DNA from: Terrabacter sp. MAHUQ-38
GTDB lineage: Bacteria; Actinomycetota; Actinomycetes; Actinomycetales; Dermatophilaceae
DNA length: 64,000 nt
Direction: 5' to 3'
Assembly (NCBI RefSeq): GCF_014518425.1
Contig: NZ_JACVCU010000005.1
Location: forward strand, 186,678 to 250,677
Positions 18,495 to 27,900 of this stretch are shown here, in pieces. The translations under genes were made by a program, and so were the position numbers. Each line of letters starts with the position of its first letter. The first letter of the stretch is position 1. The notes beneath the pieces were generated by a model, which saw nothing but the letters and a program-made list of their open reading frames with translations, ran no database searches and was not told the DNA's origin.

Positions 18495-19268
18495 ATGACG
18501 CATCCGCACCTGAGGGTCGAGACCGACGGGCCCGTCCGCACCATCACGCTCGACCACCCTGAGAAGCGCAACGCGCAGACTCCCTCCATGTGGGCGGCGC
18601 TCGACGACGAGGCGCGCTCGGTGCCCGAGGACGTACGCGTCGTCGTCCTCCGCGGTGAGGGTGACGCCTTCTCGGCCGGCATCGACACGGCGATGTTCAC
18701 GCCCGACGGCGTGCCGGGGGAGGAGAGCATGGCCCAGCTCGCCGTCGGTGGCCCGGAGGCGATCCAGCGCGCCATCGCGGCCTACCAGGAGGGGTTCACC
18801 GCCTGGGGTCGGTGTCACGCGGTCGTCGTCGCCGAGGTGCACGGGTACGCCATCGGCGCGGGCTTCCAGCTGGCGCTCGCGGCCGACCTGCGCATCGCTG
18901 CGCTCGATACGTGGTTCGCGATGCGCGAGACCGGGCTCGGGCTCGTGCCGGACCTCGGCGGCACGGGCCCGCTCGTCCACCTCGTCGGCTACGCCCGTGC
19001 CCTCGAGATCTGCGCAACCGGCCGCAAGGTGTCCGCGCCGGAGGCGCTCAGCATCGGCCTGGTCGGGTCGCTCGCGCCGGCTGCCGACCTCCGGGAGGCG
19101 ACGGGTTCGCTGATCGAGGCCATGCTGGCCGCGCCCGCTCCTGCCCTGCGCGCGCTCAAACCGCTCCTGCGAGGCGCCCTCGACGGTGACCGGGAGGCCC
19201 AGCTCCGGCGCGAGCGCGAGGCCCAGACCGGCCTGCTCCAGGCGATGCTGGGTGGCTTCGGCGCCTGA
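18495..19268 (+). CDS. Enoyl-CoA hydratase/isomerase family protein
   Basis: A 257-residue crotonase-fold protein. Oxyanion-hole segments are visible in LRGEGDAFSAGIDTAMF (about 53-69) and in VHGYAIGAGFQLALAADLRI (about 115-134). The catalytic region reads ETGLGLVPDLGGTGPLVHLV, which has D where some hydratases have E, so the precise reaction (hydratase, isomerase or other) is open. It follows the ABC-F gene, a pairing also seen in mycobacteria. Confidence 0.88.
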   Translation: MTHPHLRVETDGPVRTITLDHPEKRNAQTPSMWAALDDEARSVPEDVRVVVLRGEGDAFSAGIDTAMFTPDGVPGEESMAQLAVGGPEAIQRAIAAYQEGFTAWGRCHAVVVAEVHGYAIGAGFQLALAADLRIAALDTWFAMRETGLGLVPDLGGTGPLVHLVGYARALEICATGRKVSAPEALSIGLVGSLAPAADLREATGSLIEAMLAAPAPALRALKPLLRGALDGDREAQLRREREAQTGLLQAMLGGFGA

Positions 19269-19373
19269 CGTGCCGCACGGCATACGGCCGCAGCATCGGT
19301 GCCTCGACGAGGGCGCCGGGAATCGCTGTCACCACCGCGCGGTTGGATGGAGGGAGGACAGGAGGTCTGTGCA

Positions 19374-21341
19374 GTGGGTATGCAGCCGTGGATGGCAATG
19401 CGGTCGATGTCGCGCGACTCGTCCGTGGCCGAGCAGAGCCTCCGACCGGGCACGCGGCGCCGGGTCCTGGCGTACGCCGCGCCGTACAAGAAGGCGATCA
19501 TCGTCTTCCTGGCCGTCGTCGTCCTCGACTCGGTCCTCGTGGTCACCGTGCCGCTGCTGCTCAAGAGCCTCGTCGACGACGGCGTCATCCCCAAGGACTC
19601 GTCCGTCGTCGTGCGGCTCGCCCTCCTCGTGGCGGGCATCGCCCTGCTCGACGCGCTCCTCACGGTCGTGTCGCGGTGGTACTCGTCGCGCATCGGTGAG
19701 GGTCTCATCAACGACCTGCGCACCCAGGTGTTCGCGCACGTCCTGCGCCAGCCGATCGCCTTCTTCACCCGGGCCCAGACCGGTTCACTCGTCTCGCGGC
19801 TCAACAGCGACGTCGTCGGCGCCCAGCAGGCGTTCACGTCGGTGCTGTCCAACGTCGTGTCCAACATCGTCTCCGTCGTGCTCGTCGTCGGCGCCATGCT
19901 CGCCCTGTCCTGGCAGCTGACCCTCGGCTCGCTGCTGCTCGTGCCGCTCTTCCTCGTCCCGGCCAAGCTCATGGGCAAGCGCCTCGCCGGTCTCGCGCAC
20001 CGTCAGATGACGCTCAACGCCGACATGGGCACCCGGATGACCGAGCGCTTCAACGTCGCGGGCGCCCTGCTGGTCAAGCTCTTCGGCACACCGGCGCGCG
20101 AGGAGGCCGAGTACGCCGAGCGCGCCGGCCGCGTCCGCGACATCGGCGTCCAGATCGCGCTCAACCGCACGGTGTTCATGACCGCGCTGACCGTCGTCGC
20201 CGCACTCGCCACCGCGATGGTCTACGGCTTCGGTGGGGTCATGGCCGTCAGCGGCAGCCTCTCCGTCGGCACGCTCCTCGCGCTGGCCGCCCTGCTCGCC
20301 CGGCTCTACGGCCCGCTGACGTCGCTGTCCAACGTCCGCGTCGACATCATGACCGCCCTCATCTCCTTCGAGCGCGTGTTCGAGGTGCTCGACCTCGAGC
20401 CGCTAGTCAAGGAGCGTCCGGGCGCCGTCGCCCTCCCGCCCGGGCCCCTCGGCGTCGAGCTCGAGCACGTCTCGTTCCGCTACCCCTCCGCCGACGAGGT
20501 GTCACTCGCGTCGCTCGAGTCCGTGGCCTCGGGCGACCGCCGCGGGAGTGGAGTCGTGCTCCACGACATCTCGGTCACCGTGCCGGCCGGTCATCTGGTC
20601 GCGCTCGTCGGCCCCTCAGGCGCCGGCAAGACGACGCTGACCTCGCTCGTGTCGCGGCTCTACGACCCGAGCGAGGGCACCGTGCGCATCGGCGGCCTCG
20701 ACCTGCGCGACGCGGCCATGACCTCGCTGCGTGACCGCGTCGGCGTCGTCACCCAGGAGGCGCACCTCTTCCACGACACCATCCGCGCCAACCTGCTCTA
20801 CGCCCGTCCGGACGCCAGCGACGAACGCATCCACGCCGCGTTGCGGGCCGCCCAGATCAGCGACCTCGTCGCCGAGCTGCCGGAGGGCCTCGACACCGTC
20901 GTCGGCGACCGTGGCCACCGGCTGAGCGGAGGGGAGAAGCAGCGCCTCGCGATCGCTCGCCTGCTGCTCAAGGCTCCTGACGTCGTCGTGCTCGACGAGG
21001 CGACAGCCCACCTCGACTCCGAGTCCGAGGTCGCCGTTCAGCGGGCCCTCGACGCCGCGCTCGAGGGGCGCACCTCCATCGTCATCGCACACCGCCTCTC
21101 GACGATCCGGCAGGCCGACCTCATCGTGGTGCTCGACCATGGTCGCGTCGTCGAGACAGGCCGCCATGCCGAGCTGCTCGCTGCAGGCGGGCTCTACGCG
21201 GACCTGCACGCGACCCAGTTCGACGAGAAGGCCGTCGAGCGAGGCGGCGGCAACGGGGCTCTCCATGACCGTGGCCACGATGCGGAGCGCCCTGACGATG
21301 TGGACCCCGGGGTCACGGCGACGGCGCTCGATCACGTCTAA
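19374..21341 (+). CDS. ABC exporter, fused permease and ATPase
   Basis: A 655-residue half-transporter. A six-helix type IV transmembrane domain (about 40-330, starting RVLAYAAPYKKAIIVFLAVV) precedes the ATPase domain with Walker A GPSGAGKTT, Q loop VTQEAHLFHD, signature LSGGEKQRLAIAR and Walker B VVVLDEATAHLD. It likely works as a homodimer exporting lipids, peptides or drugs; substrate unknown. A short insert (DEVSLASLESVASGDRRGSG) interrupts the start of the ATPase domain. GTG 19374 was chosen because GGAGG lies eight bases upstream; ATG 19380 is the alternative. Confidence 0.92.
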   Translation: MGMQPWMAMRSMSRDSSVAEQSLRPGTRRRVLAYAAPYKKAIIVFLAVVVLDSVLVVTVPLLLKSLVDDGVIPKDSSVVVRLALLVAGIALLDALLTVVSRWYSSRIGEGLINDLRTQVFAHVLRQPIAFFTRAQTGSLVSRLNSDVVGAQQAFTSVLSNVVSNIVSVVLVVGAMLALSWQLTLGSLLLVPLFLVPAKLMGKRLAGLAHRQMTLNADMGTRMTERFNVAGALLVKLFGTPAREEAEYAERAGRVRDIGVQIALNRTVFMTALTVVAALATAMVYGFGGVMAVSGSLSVGTLLALAALLARLYGPLTSLSNVRVDIMTALISFERVFEVLDLEPLVKERPGAVALPPGPLGVELEHVSFRYPSADEVSLASLESVASGDRRGSGVVLHDISVTVPAGHLVALVGPSGAGKTTLTSLVSRLYDPSEGTVRIGGLDLRDAAMTSLRDRVGVVTQEAHLFHDTIRANLLYARPDASDERIHAALRAAQISDLVAELPEGLDTVVGDRGHRLSGGEKQRLAIARLLLKAPDVVVLDEATAHLDSESEVAVQRALDAALEGRTSIVIAHRLSTIRQADLIVVLDHGRVVETGRHAELLAAGGLYADLHATQFDEKAVERGGGNGALHDRGHDAERPDDVDPGVTATALDHV

Positions 21342-21383
21342 GCACGCGTACCGCGATCGCGCCGGGCGCTCGCTCATCCGAGC

Positions 21384-22178
21384 CTAGACGTCCTCCTCGT
21401 CCCAGATGCGCACCTTCTTGGCTTTGGTGGGGCCTGCCGAGCCGTCGACCGTGGTCGTCGCCTGCAGCTCGCGCCGCATCGCGATGACCACGAAGACGAG
21501 ACCCCCCGGCATGAAGAGCCACCACTGGTAGGCGTACGCCTGGTGTGGTCCGAGATCCTCCTCGGGCCGGGGGAGCGTGCGGAGCGGGTGTGCGCCGGCA
21601 CTGGCGGGGGGCTGCTGCGCACCGAGCACGACGTACGCGTCCACCCCACTGAGCCCCGGCACCTGGGCTCGCGCGTCGGCGACGTTGATGCTCGCCAGCT
21701 GCGGACGGGGCAGGTCGCGTCCGAGGCTCACCTCGCCGCTGCGCAGCCAGCCGGTGACCTCGACCTCTCCCTCGGGCGGTGGGTCGACGCCGGGGACGGT
21801 CTCGGCGTTCTCGGCGTTCGGCACCCAGCCGCGGTCGACGAGGAGCGTGACGCCGTCCGTCTCGAACGGTGTCAGCACCTCGAAACCGACGGTCTGGTCG
21901 AGTGTGCGGTTGCGCACGAGCAGGTCGCGCGCGACCGCATACGTGCCGGTCAGGGTGACACGGGTCCACTGCTGCTCAGGAGCGAGGGGAGCCTCGACGA
22001 GTCCCGGGCTGAACGGCGCGGGTGCTGCGTCGTAGTTCCGTGCAATGGCTTCGACCTTCGTGCGCTGCTCGACGTGGCGGTGCCACTGCCACAGGCCGAG
22101 GTAGAAGCAGGCCACCGCGAAGAGGACCGCGACCAGGGTCCCGAGCAGCCAGCGCCGCGTCAGCCAGAGTCGAAGCAC
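21384..22178 (-). CDS. SURF1 family protein (cytochrome oxidase assembly)
   Basis: A 264-residue SURF1 protein with the usual two membrane helices, one at 10-30 (LLGTLVAVLFAVACFYLGLW, then QWHRHVEQR) and one near 218-236 (WWLFMPGGLVFVVIAM). The external domain between them has VTLTGTYAVARDLLVRNRTL and LLVDRGWVP. SURF1 assists haem-copper oxidase assembly. The start is GTG 22178, six bases after a -10-like hexamer, so the message is probably leaderless. Confidence 0.92.
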   Translation of the reverse strand: MLRLWLTRRWLLGTLVAVLFAVACFYLGLWQWHRHVEQRTKVEAIARNYDAAPAPFSPGLVEAPLAPEQQWTRVTLTGTYAVARDLLVRNRTLDQTVGFEVLTPFETDGVTLLVDRGWVPNAENAETVPGVDPPPEGEVEVTGWLRSGEVSLGRDLPRPQLASINVADARAQVPGLSGVDAYVVLGAQQPPASAGAHPLRTLPRPEEDLGPHQAYAYQWWLFMPGGLVFVVIAMRRELQATTTVDGSAGPTKAKKVRIWDEEDV

Positions 22179-22184
22179 GGATCG

Positions 22185-22190
22185 ACGGTA
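22185..22190 (-). promoter_or_regulatory. Leaderless -10 for SURF1
   Basis: TACCGT on the minus strand, six bases from GTG 22178. It is only seven bases from the moaA -10 on the other strand. Confidence 0.5.
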
Positions 22191-22197
22191 CCCGGCC

Positions 22198-22203
22198 TAG
22201 AGT
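22198..22203 (+). promoter_or_regulatory. -10 for moaA
   Basis: TAGAGT ends seven bases before ATG 22211. It faces away from the SURF1 -10, so the two polymerases would compete for the same DNA. A GGAGG also lies in the gap, so longer transcripts could be translated. Confidence 0.5.
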
Positions 22204-22210
22204 GGAGGTC

Positions 22211-23233
22211 ATGACCCGCCTTCCTGACCCGAGCGTGCGACCGGCCGGCCTGGCCGACCAGTTCGGCCGGGTCGCACGTGACCTGCGCGTCTCGGTGACC
22301 GACCGCTGCAACCTGCGCTGCACGTACTGCATGCCGGCCGAGGGACTGCCCTGGATGCCCAAGGCGGAGATGCTCACCGACGAGGAGATGCTTCGGCTCA
22401 TCGGTCTCTTCGTGCGCGACGGGGTGACGCAGGTGCGCCTCACGGGCGGTGAGCCGCTCTTGCGCCGGTCGATCGTCGAGCTCGTGGCGGGCATCGCCTC
22501 GCTCGCGCCGCGGCCCAAGATCGCGATGACGACGAACGGCGTCGGGCTCGAGCGGGTTGCCGTCGGTCTCAAGGAGGCCGGCCTCGACCGGGTGAACGTC
22601 AGCCTCGACACCATCGACTCCGACACGTTCACGCAGCTGACCCGTCGCGACCGCCTCGCCGACGTCGAGGCGGGCCTCCGGGCCGCTGCCGACGCAGGAC
22701 TCACCCCCGTCAAGGTCAACGCCGTGGCGATGCGTGGCATCAACGACGAGTCCGTCGCCGACGTCCTCGCCTGGTGCCTCGAGCGCGGCTACGAGCTGCG
22801 CTTCATCGAGCAGATGCCGCTCGACGCCCAGCACGCGTGGCACCGCAGCGACATGATCACGGCCGACGAGATCCGCGAGCGGCTGTCCAGGCGCTGGGAG
22901 CTGACGCCGCTCCCCGCAGCCGAGCGGGGGAGTGCGCCTGCCGAGCGGTTCCTCGTCGACGGCGGCCCCCAGACCGTCGGCATCATCGCGAGCGTCTCGT
23001 CCCCGTTCTGTGCCGCCTGCGACCGCACCCGCCTCACCGCCGACGGCCAGGTGCGCAACTGCCTCTTCTCCAACACGGAGACCGACCTGCGCGGTCCGAT
23101 GCGAGCCGGCGCCACCGACGACGAGCTGCTCGACCTCATGCGCGGCGAGATGTGGCGCAAGCGTCGCGGACACGGTATCGGCGAGCCTGACTTCGTCCAG
23201 CCGGACCGGCCCATGTCCGCCATCGGCGGCTGA
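22211..23233 (+). CDS. moaA: MoaA, GTP 3',8-cyclase (radical SAM)
   Basis: First enzyme of molybdenum cofactor synthesis, converting GTP to 3',8-cyclo-GTP. The 340 residues contain the radical-SAM cluster CNLRCTYC (about 33-40), the SAM-binding TGGEPLLR and the C-terminal second cluster FCAACDRTRLTADGQVRNC. The protein ends in the double glycine (SAIGG) needed for catalysis, so it is complete. No other moa genes are nearby. Confidence 0.96.
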   Translation: MTRLPDPSVRPAGLADQFGRVARDLRVSVTDRCNLRCTYCMPAEGLPWMPKAEMLTDEEMLRLIGLFVRDGVTQVRLTGGEPLLRRSIVELVAGIASLAPRPKIAMTTNGVGLERVAVGLKEAGLDRVNVSLDTIDSDTFTQLTRRDRLADVEAGLRAAADAGLTPVKVNAVAMRGINDESVADVLAWCLERGYELRFIEQMPLDAQHAWHRSDMITADEIRERLSRRWELTPLPAAERGSAPAERFLVDGGPQTVGIIASVSSPFCAACDRTRLTADGQVRNCLFSNTETDLRGPMRAGATDDELLDLMRGEMWRKRRGHGIGEPDFVQPDRPMSAIGG

Positions 23234-23255
23234 CGGTTCGTCGGTCGAGTGGCTG

Positions 23256-23486
23256 TCAGCCGTCGGCGTCGGTGAGCGACTCGACGGGGATGACCTCGAT
23301 GAGGAAACCGCGCAGGGCGACGAAGTCGGCCAGCGACTTCTCGTGGTCGTCGCAGGCGAGCCACACCTTGCGCCGGTCGGCGGTGTGCAGCTTCGGATTG
23401 CGCCAGACCACGGCGTGGGCTGCGTAGCGGCGACAGCCCTTGGCGCTGCAGATGTGCTCGGTATCGACCCTGCTCGCGTCGCTCAC
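23256..23486 (-). CDS. Small conserved cysteine-containing protein, 76 residues
   Basis: A 76-residue protein with CSAKGCRRYAAHAVVWRNPK and LACDDHEKSL, a CxxxxC / CxxH arrangement that could bind a metal. Homologues in this group are sometimes labelled acetone carboxylase, which the size does not support. It begins at a GTG overlapping the DUF3099 stop by four bases (GTGA), so the two are coupled. Function unknown. Confidence 0.7.
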   Translation of the reverse strand: MSDASRVDTEHICSAKGCRRYAAHAVVWRNPKLHTADRRKVWLACDDHEKSLADFVALRGFLIEVIPVESLTDADG

Positions 23487-23776
23487 TGGTCGATGCGGTG
23501 GGTCTCGTCGGGCGCAGGTGTGACGGCCTGGATGGTCCCGACCTGGCTGGGCCGCACCGCGTTGGCGATGACCACGGCGAAGTACGGGATCACGACGGCG
23601 CCGATGATCGCCGCCCACCGCAGCCAGCCGGAGGTCACGAAGACCAGGCCGAAGCACACGACGCGGATGCCCATCATGGTCAGGTAGCGCCTGACGCGCT
23701 GGTCCTGGTCGTCCGTCGTCGACGTCGCCGCCGAGGTGACGCTGTACACGACGGGTTGGTTCTTCGGTCTTGCCAC
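23483..23776 (-). CDS. DUF3099-family small membrane protein
   Basis: A 97-residue protein: short charged N-terminus, VYSVTSA near the start, then two membrane helices (about 31-50 and 53-73, GIRVVCFGLVFVTSGWLRWA and AAIIGAVVIPYFAVVIANAV) and a soluble tail. This is the layout of the actinobacterial DUF3099 family of unknown role. GTG 23776 lies six bases after a -10-like TAAGGT. Translationally coupled to the next small gene. Confidence 0.75.
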   Translation of the reverse strand: MARPKNQPVVYSVTSAATSTTDDQDQRVRRYLTMMGIRVVCFGLVFVTSGWLRWAAIIGAVVIPYFAVVIANAVRPSQVGTIQAVTPAPDETHRIDQ

Positions 23777-23782
23777 ACATCC

Positions 23783-23788
23783 ACCTTA
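23783..23788 (-). promoter_or_regulatory. Leaderless -10 for the DUF3099 gene
   Basis: TAAGGT on the minus strand, six bases before GTG 23776. Confidence 0.5.
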
Positions 23789-23887
23789 GGCCTGCGTCGG
23801 CCTGGCCAGTACAGCGTTGTCCAGCCTTGGGTCGGGAGAGGAGGGGCACTCGACGAGGGCGACACGGTTCTGTGTACCCCTCGGTAG

Positions 23888-24670
<783 letters not shown>

Positions 24671-24677
24671 GCCACCG

Positions 24678-24701
24678 GACGGCATACGACCGTATGCCGT
24701 C
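24678..24701 (+). terminator. Palindrome after fabG built from the GGCATAC word
   Basis: Two 11-base arms, GACGGCATACG and its exact complement, separated by AC, beginning eight bases after the fabG stop. It would form a hairpin in the fabG-fabI transcript. There is no T run, so attenuation, processing or no effect are all possible. Confidence 0.45.
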
Positions 24702-24750
24702 AACCTCCTTGCGCAGCAAGCATCCCCACCCACACGAGAAAGTCGCAGGC

Positions 24751-25512
24751 ATGGGAATCCTCGAAGGCAAGAAGCTCCTCATCACCGGCGTCCTCATGGA
24801 CAGCTCCATCGCGTTCCACGTCGCGAAGATCGCACAGCAGGAGGGCGCCACGGTCGTGCTCACCTCGTTCGGCCGGACGATGAAGATCACCCAGACCATC
24901 GCCAAGCGCCTGCCCGAGACGCCCGCGGTCATCGAGCTCGACGTCGCGAACCAGGAGCACCTCGACACGCTCGCCGAGCGACTGCGTGAGCACGTCGACG
25001 GCCTCGACGGCGTGCTGCACTCGATCGGCTTCGCGCCGCAGGGTGCCTTCAACTTCATGGAGGGCACCTGGGAGGACGTGTCGACGGCGCTGCAGATCTC
25101 GGCTTACAGCCTCAAGTCCCTCACCGCCGCGACACTGCCCCTCATGCCCGAGGGCGGCAGCGTCGTCGGGCTCACCTTCGACGCGAAGTTCGCGTGGCCG
25201 GTCTACGACTGGATGGGCGTTGCCAAGGCCGCCTTCGAGTCGACGAACCGCTACCTCGCCCGCGACCTCGGGTCCAAGGACGTGCGGTGCAACCTCGTTG
25301 CGGCCGGCCCGATCCGCACCACGGCCGCGAAGTCGATCCCGGGCTTCGAGCAGTTCGAGAAGATCTGGGACGAGCGGGCCCCGCTGGGCTGGGACGTCAA
25401 CGACCCCGTGCCGGCGGCCAAGGCCTGCGCGGCGCTGCTCTCGGACTGGTTCCCCGCCACGACGGGCGAGATCGTGCACGTCGACGGTGGCGTCCACGCG
25501 ATGGGGCAGTGA
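24751..25512 (+). CDS. fabI: FabI/InhA-type enoyl-ACP reductase
   Basis: A 253-residue NADH-dependent enoyl-ACP reductase. The glycine-rich start is GILEGKKLLITGVLMDSSIA, as in InhA rather than classical SDRs. The active site is YDWMGVAKAAFES (YxxMxxxK, about 151-158), and the product ends VHVDGGVHAMGQ. It completes the elongation cycle with FabG and is the family targeted by isoniazid and triclosan. No strong ribosome site precedes ATG 24751 (ACACGAGAAAG), so it may depend on the fabG transcript. Confidence 0.94.
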   Translation: MGILEGKKLLITGVLMDSSIAFHVAKIAQQEGATVVLTSFGRTMKITQTIAKRLPETPAVIELDVANQEHLDTLAERLREHVDGLDGVLHSIGFAPQGAFNFMEGTWEDVSTALQISAYSLKSLTAATLPLMPEGGSVVGLTFDAKFAWPVYDWMGVAKAAFESTNRYLARDLGSKDVRCNLVAAGPIRTTAAKSIPGFEQFEKIWDERAPLGWDVNDPVPAAKACAALLSDWFPATTGEIVHVDGGVHAMGQ

Positions 25513-25539
25513 CCGCACGCGGACCCCTGCTCGTCTCGC

Positions 25540-25545
25540 TAGAGT
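25540..25545 (+). promoter_or_regulatory. Leaderless -10 for the Mur-ligase/TPR gene
   Basis: TAGAGT ends seven bases before ATG 25553. No Shine-Dalgarno sequence. Confidence 0.55.
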
Positions 25546-25552
25546 CCTGCCC

Positions 25553-27802
25553 ATGCCTGACGCCGGGACCGAGTCCAGCACGCTGACGACGACCGACATC
25601 GAGACGGTGCCGCCGGTCCGGGTCGACGAGGTCCGGGTGCTCGACGGGCCCAACCTCTACTTCTCGCGCCCGGCGATCAAGGTGATCCTCCACCTGCCCG
25701 GCTACCTCGACCTCAAGCGCACCGACGCCGAGGCGCTGGCTCGCCGGCTCGGCATGCGTTCCGCGCGTCCCGGGCGTCGCGGCACCGCGCTGCGGCAGCG
25801 CTTCGTCATGCGCCTCATCCGCAACGTGGCCCGCCGGGTCGGCACCGAGATCGGTGCCGGTCGCCTGGGCGTACGCGTTCGGGCGGGTCAGACGGTCGAG
25901 GACGTCGTGCTCGCCTTCCCCTGGGTGCACCGCACGCGCGGGCGGGTCGCCGGAGAGCAGTTCGGAGCGGTCATGGCCGGCCTGCTCGACAGGTCGCGGC
26001 GCCCCGACGACGTGATCGAGGAGGCCGCCGCCGTCATCCTGGCCGCGCCGGACGGCCCGGGCCCGAGCGTCATCACGCCGAGCGTGCCGGTCGCCTCGGT
26101 CACCGGCACCAACGGCAAGACGACGACGACCCGGCTCATGGCCCACATGTGCATGACGGCCGGCCTGACGACTGCATGGAGCTCGACCGACGGCGTCGTC
26201 GTCATGGGCGAGACCACGGAGGAAGGCGACTTCTCGGGGCCGGCCGGTGCCCGTGCAGTCCTCGAGACCCCCAGCCTCGACATCGGCATCCTCGAGACCG
26301 CCCGCGGCGGCATGCTCCTCAAGGGCATGGGCGTCACCGCCAACGACGTCAGCGTCGTCACGAACGTCAGTGCCGACCACCTCGGCCTCCAAGGCATCGA
26401 CACGCTCGACCAGCTCGCCGAGGTCAAGGCGATCGTCACGACGGTGACCAAGCCGCAGGGTTGGGTCGTGCTCAACGGCGACGACCCGCGCGTCTGGGCC
26501 ATGCGCTTCGGGATCAAGGCCAAGCCGTGGGCCTTCAGCCTCGACCCCGCGTCGCCCGCACTCTGGGAGTCGATCAACGCGGGTGGTCGCGGCATCACCG
26601 TTCTGGACGGCGAGATCGTCGTCCTGTCGCCCAACGGCGATCCCGACCGGCTCGTCAAGATCGTCGACGTCCCGATGACGCTGAGTGGCCTGTCCCGCAA
26701 CAACATCGCGAACGCCCTCGCCGGTGCCGCAGCCGCGCTCGGGCTCGGCGTGCCGCGCTCGGCCGTGGTCGAGGGCCTACGGACGTTCGCTCCCGACCCG
26801 GAGCACAACTGGGGCCGCCTCAACACGTACTCCCTGCCCCTCGCCGGCGGCGGCAAGGCGACCGTCATCATGGACATGGCCCACAACGAGGCCGGCCTAG
26901 AGGCACTCCTCGAGGTGTCTCGAGGCCTGGCCGCGCCCGGTGGGGCCGTTCGCCTGAGCCTTGGCTGCGCCGGTGACCGGGCCGACGAGGCCATCGTGGC
27001 GATGGGTGAGATCGCCGGCCGGGACGCCGACGAGGTCGTCCTCAAGCTCGCGCGACACTACCTTCGCGGACGTCAGCCGGAGGAGCTGCTCGGCCTCTTC
27101 CGCCAGGGCCTCGCCAAGGTCGGCGTGCTCGACGTCCCGGACTTCGACACCGAGCTCGAGTCCTTCGAGGTCATCGTGCCGCACGCCCACGACGGCGACG
27201 TCATCGCGCTCATGTGCCACGCCGAGCGCACCGAGGTCGACGCTTGGATCCGCGAGCACGGCGGCAAGGTCGACGATGCGCGAGCGATCAGGCGCAAGGT
27301 TGTCGCGGCTCGGGGTGAACACGAGCTCGAGCCGGAGATCGCCGCGCTGTGGGACATGGACGACGAGTCGGCCCGCCTCTCCGCTGCCCAGAGGCTCGCC
27401 GACGACCACCCGGGCGACGCCCGCCTCCTCTTCGAGCTGGCGGGGGCCAAGGACGCGATGGGCGACGAGCAGGGTGCGATCGGCCTCTACGAGGAGGCTC
27501 TCGCGGCCGGCCTGCGCGAGCCTCACCGCCACCGGGCTCAGCTCCAGCTGGCCTCGAGCCTGCGCGTCGTGGGCCGGGCCGCGGAGGCCCGGCAGCTCAT
27601 CGCCGACGTGCTCGAGACGCGCCCACACAACACCGCCGCGCTCATGCTGCGTGCTTTGGTGCAGGCCGACCTCGGTCAGGAGCGTCAGGCCGTTGCCGAC
27701 CTGATCCGCGCGACCCTCGAGGCGACCACCGACGTGGACACGCAGTCCTACCGTCGAGCACTGCGCGCGTACGCCGACCAGCTGGCTCCCACAACCGACT
27801 GA
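25553..27802 (+). CDS. CphA-like Mur ligase without ATP-grasp domain, fused to TPR repeats
   Basis: 749 residues. The first part (about 20-165) resembles the N-terminal domain of cyanophycin synthetase (VRVLDGPNLYFSRPAIKVIL against ILETRIYRGPNIWSYQQAIH in the neighbouring CphA). The ATP-grasp domain is absent. A Mur-ligase domain follows, with P-loop VTGTNGKTTTTRL (about 183-195), NVSADHLGLQGIDTL and MDMAHNEAG (about 440). From about residue 597 there is a TPR region (DARLLFELAGAKDAMGDEQG and further units). It is convergent with cphA. It probably ligates an amino acid or peptide, perhaps related to cyanophycin, with TPRs as docking surface; the substrate is unknown. Confidence 0.82.
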   Translation: MPDAGTESSTLTTTDIETVPPVRVDEVRVLDGPNLYFSRPAIKVILHLPGYLDLKRTDAEALARRLGMRSARPGRRGTALRQRFVMRLIRNVARRVGTEIGAGRLGVRVRAGQTVEDVVLAFPWVHRTRGRVAGEQFGAVMAGLLDRSRRPDDVIEEAAAVILAAPDGPGPSVITPSVPVASVTGTNGKTTTTRLMAHMCMTAGLTTAWSSTDGVVVMGETTEEGDFSGPAGARAVLETPSLDIGILETARGGMLLKGMGVTANDVSVVTNVSADHLGLQGIDTLDQLAEVKAIVTTVTKPQGWVVLNGDDPRVWAMRFGIKAKPWAFSLDPASPALWESINAGGRGITVLDGEIVVLSPNGDPDRLVKIVDVPMTLSGLSRNNIANALAGAAAALGLGVPRSAVVEGLRTFAPDPEHNWGRLNTYSLPLAGGGKATVIMDMAHNEAGLEALLEVSRGLAAPGGAVRLSLGCAGDRADEAIVAMGEIAGRDADEVVLKLARHYLRGRQPEELLGLFRQGLAKVGVLDVPDFDTELESFEVIVPHAHDGDVIALMCHAERTEVDAWIREHGGKVDDARAIRRKVVAARGEHELEPEIAALWDMDDESARLSAAQRLADDHPGDARLLFELAGAKDAMGDEQGAIGLYEEALAAGLREPHRHRAQLQLASSLRVVGRAAEARQLIADVLETRPHNTAALMLRALVQADLGQERQAVADLIRATLEATTDVDTQSYRRALRAYADQLAPTTD

Positions 27803-27809
27803 CCCACAC

Positions 27810-27895
27810 GGGCCGCGCGAGTCTCGCCGGGGCGGAGTTGGCGCGCTGGTTCGGTCGGGTCGGGCCGCGCGAGCCTCGCCCGTGCGGAGTCGGCG
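27810..27895. repeat. Imperfect direct repeat between two convergent ligase genes
   Basis: Two 34-base copies at 27810-27843 and 27862-27895, four mismatches, 52 bases apart, filling most of the gap between the Mur-TPR gene and cphA. Each contains GCGAG(N)CTCGC, a short palindrome. No function is evident; bidirectional termination or protein binding are possible. Confidence 0.6.
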
Positions 27896-27900
27896 GGCGC

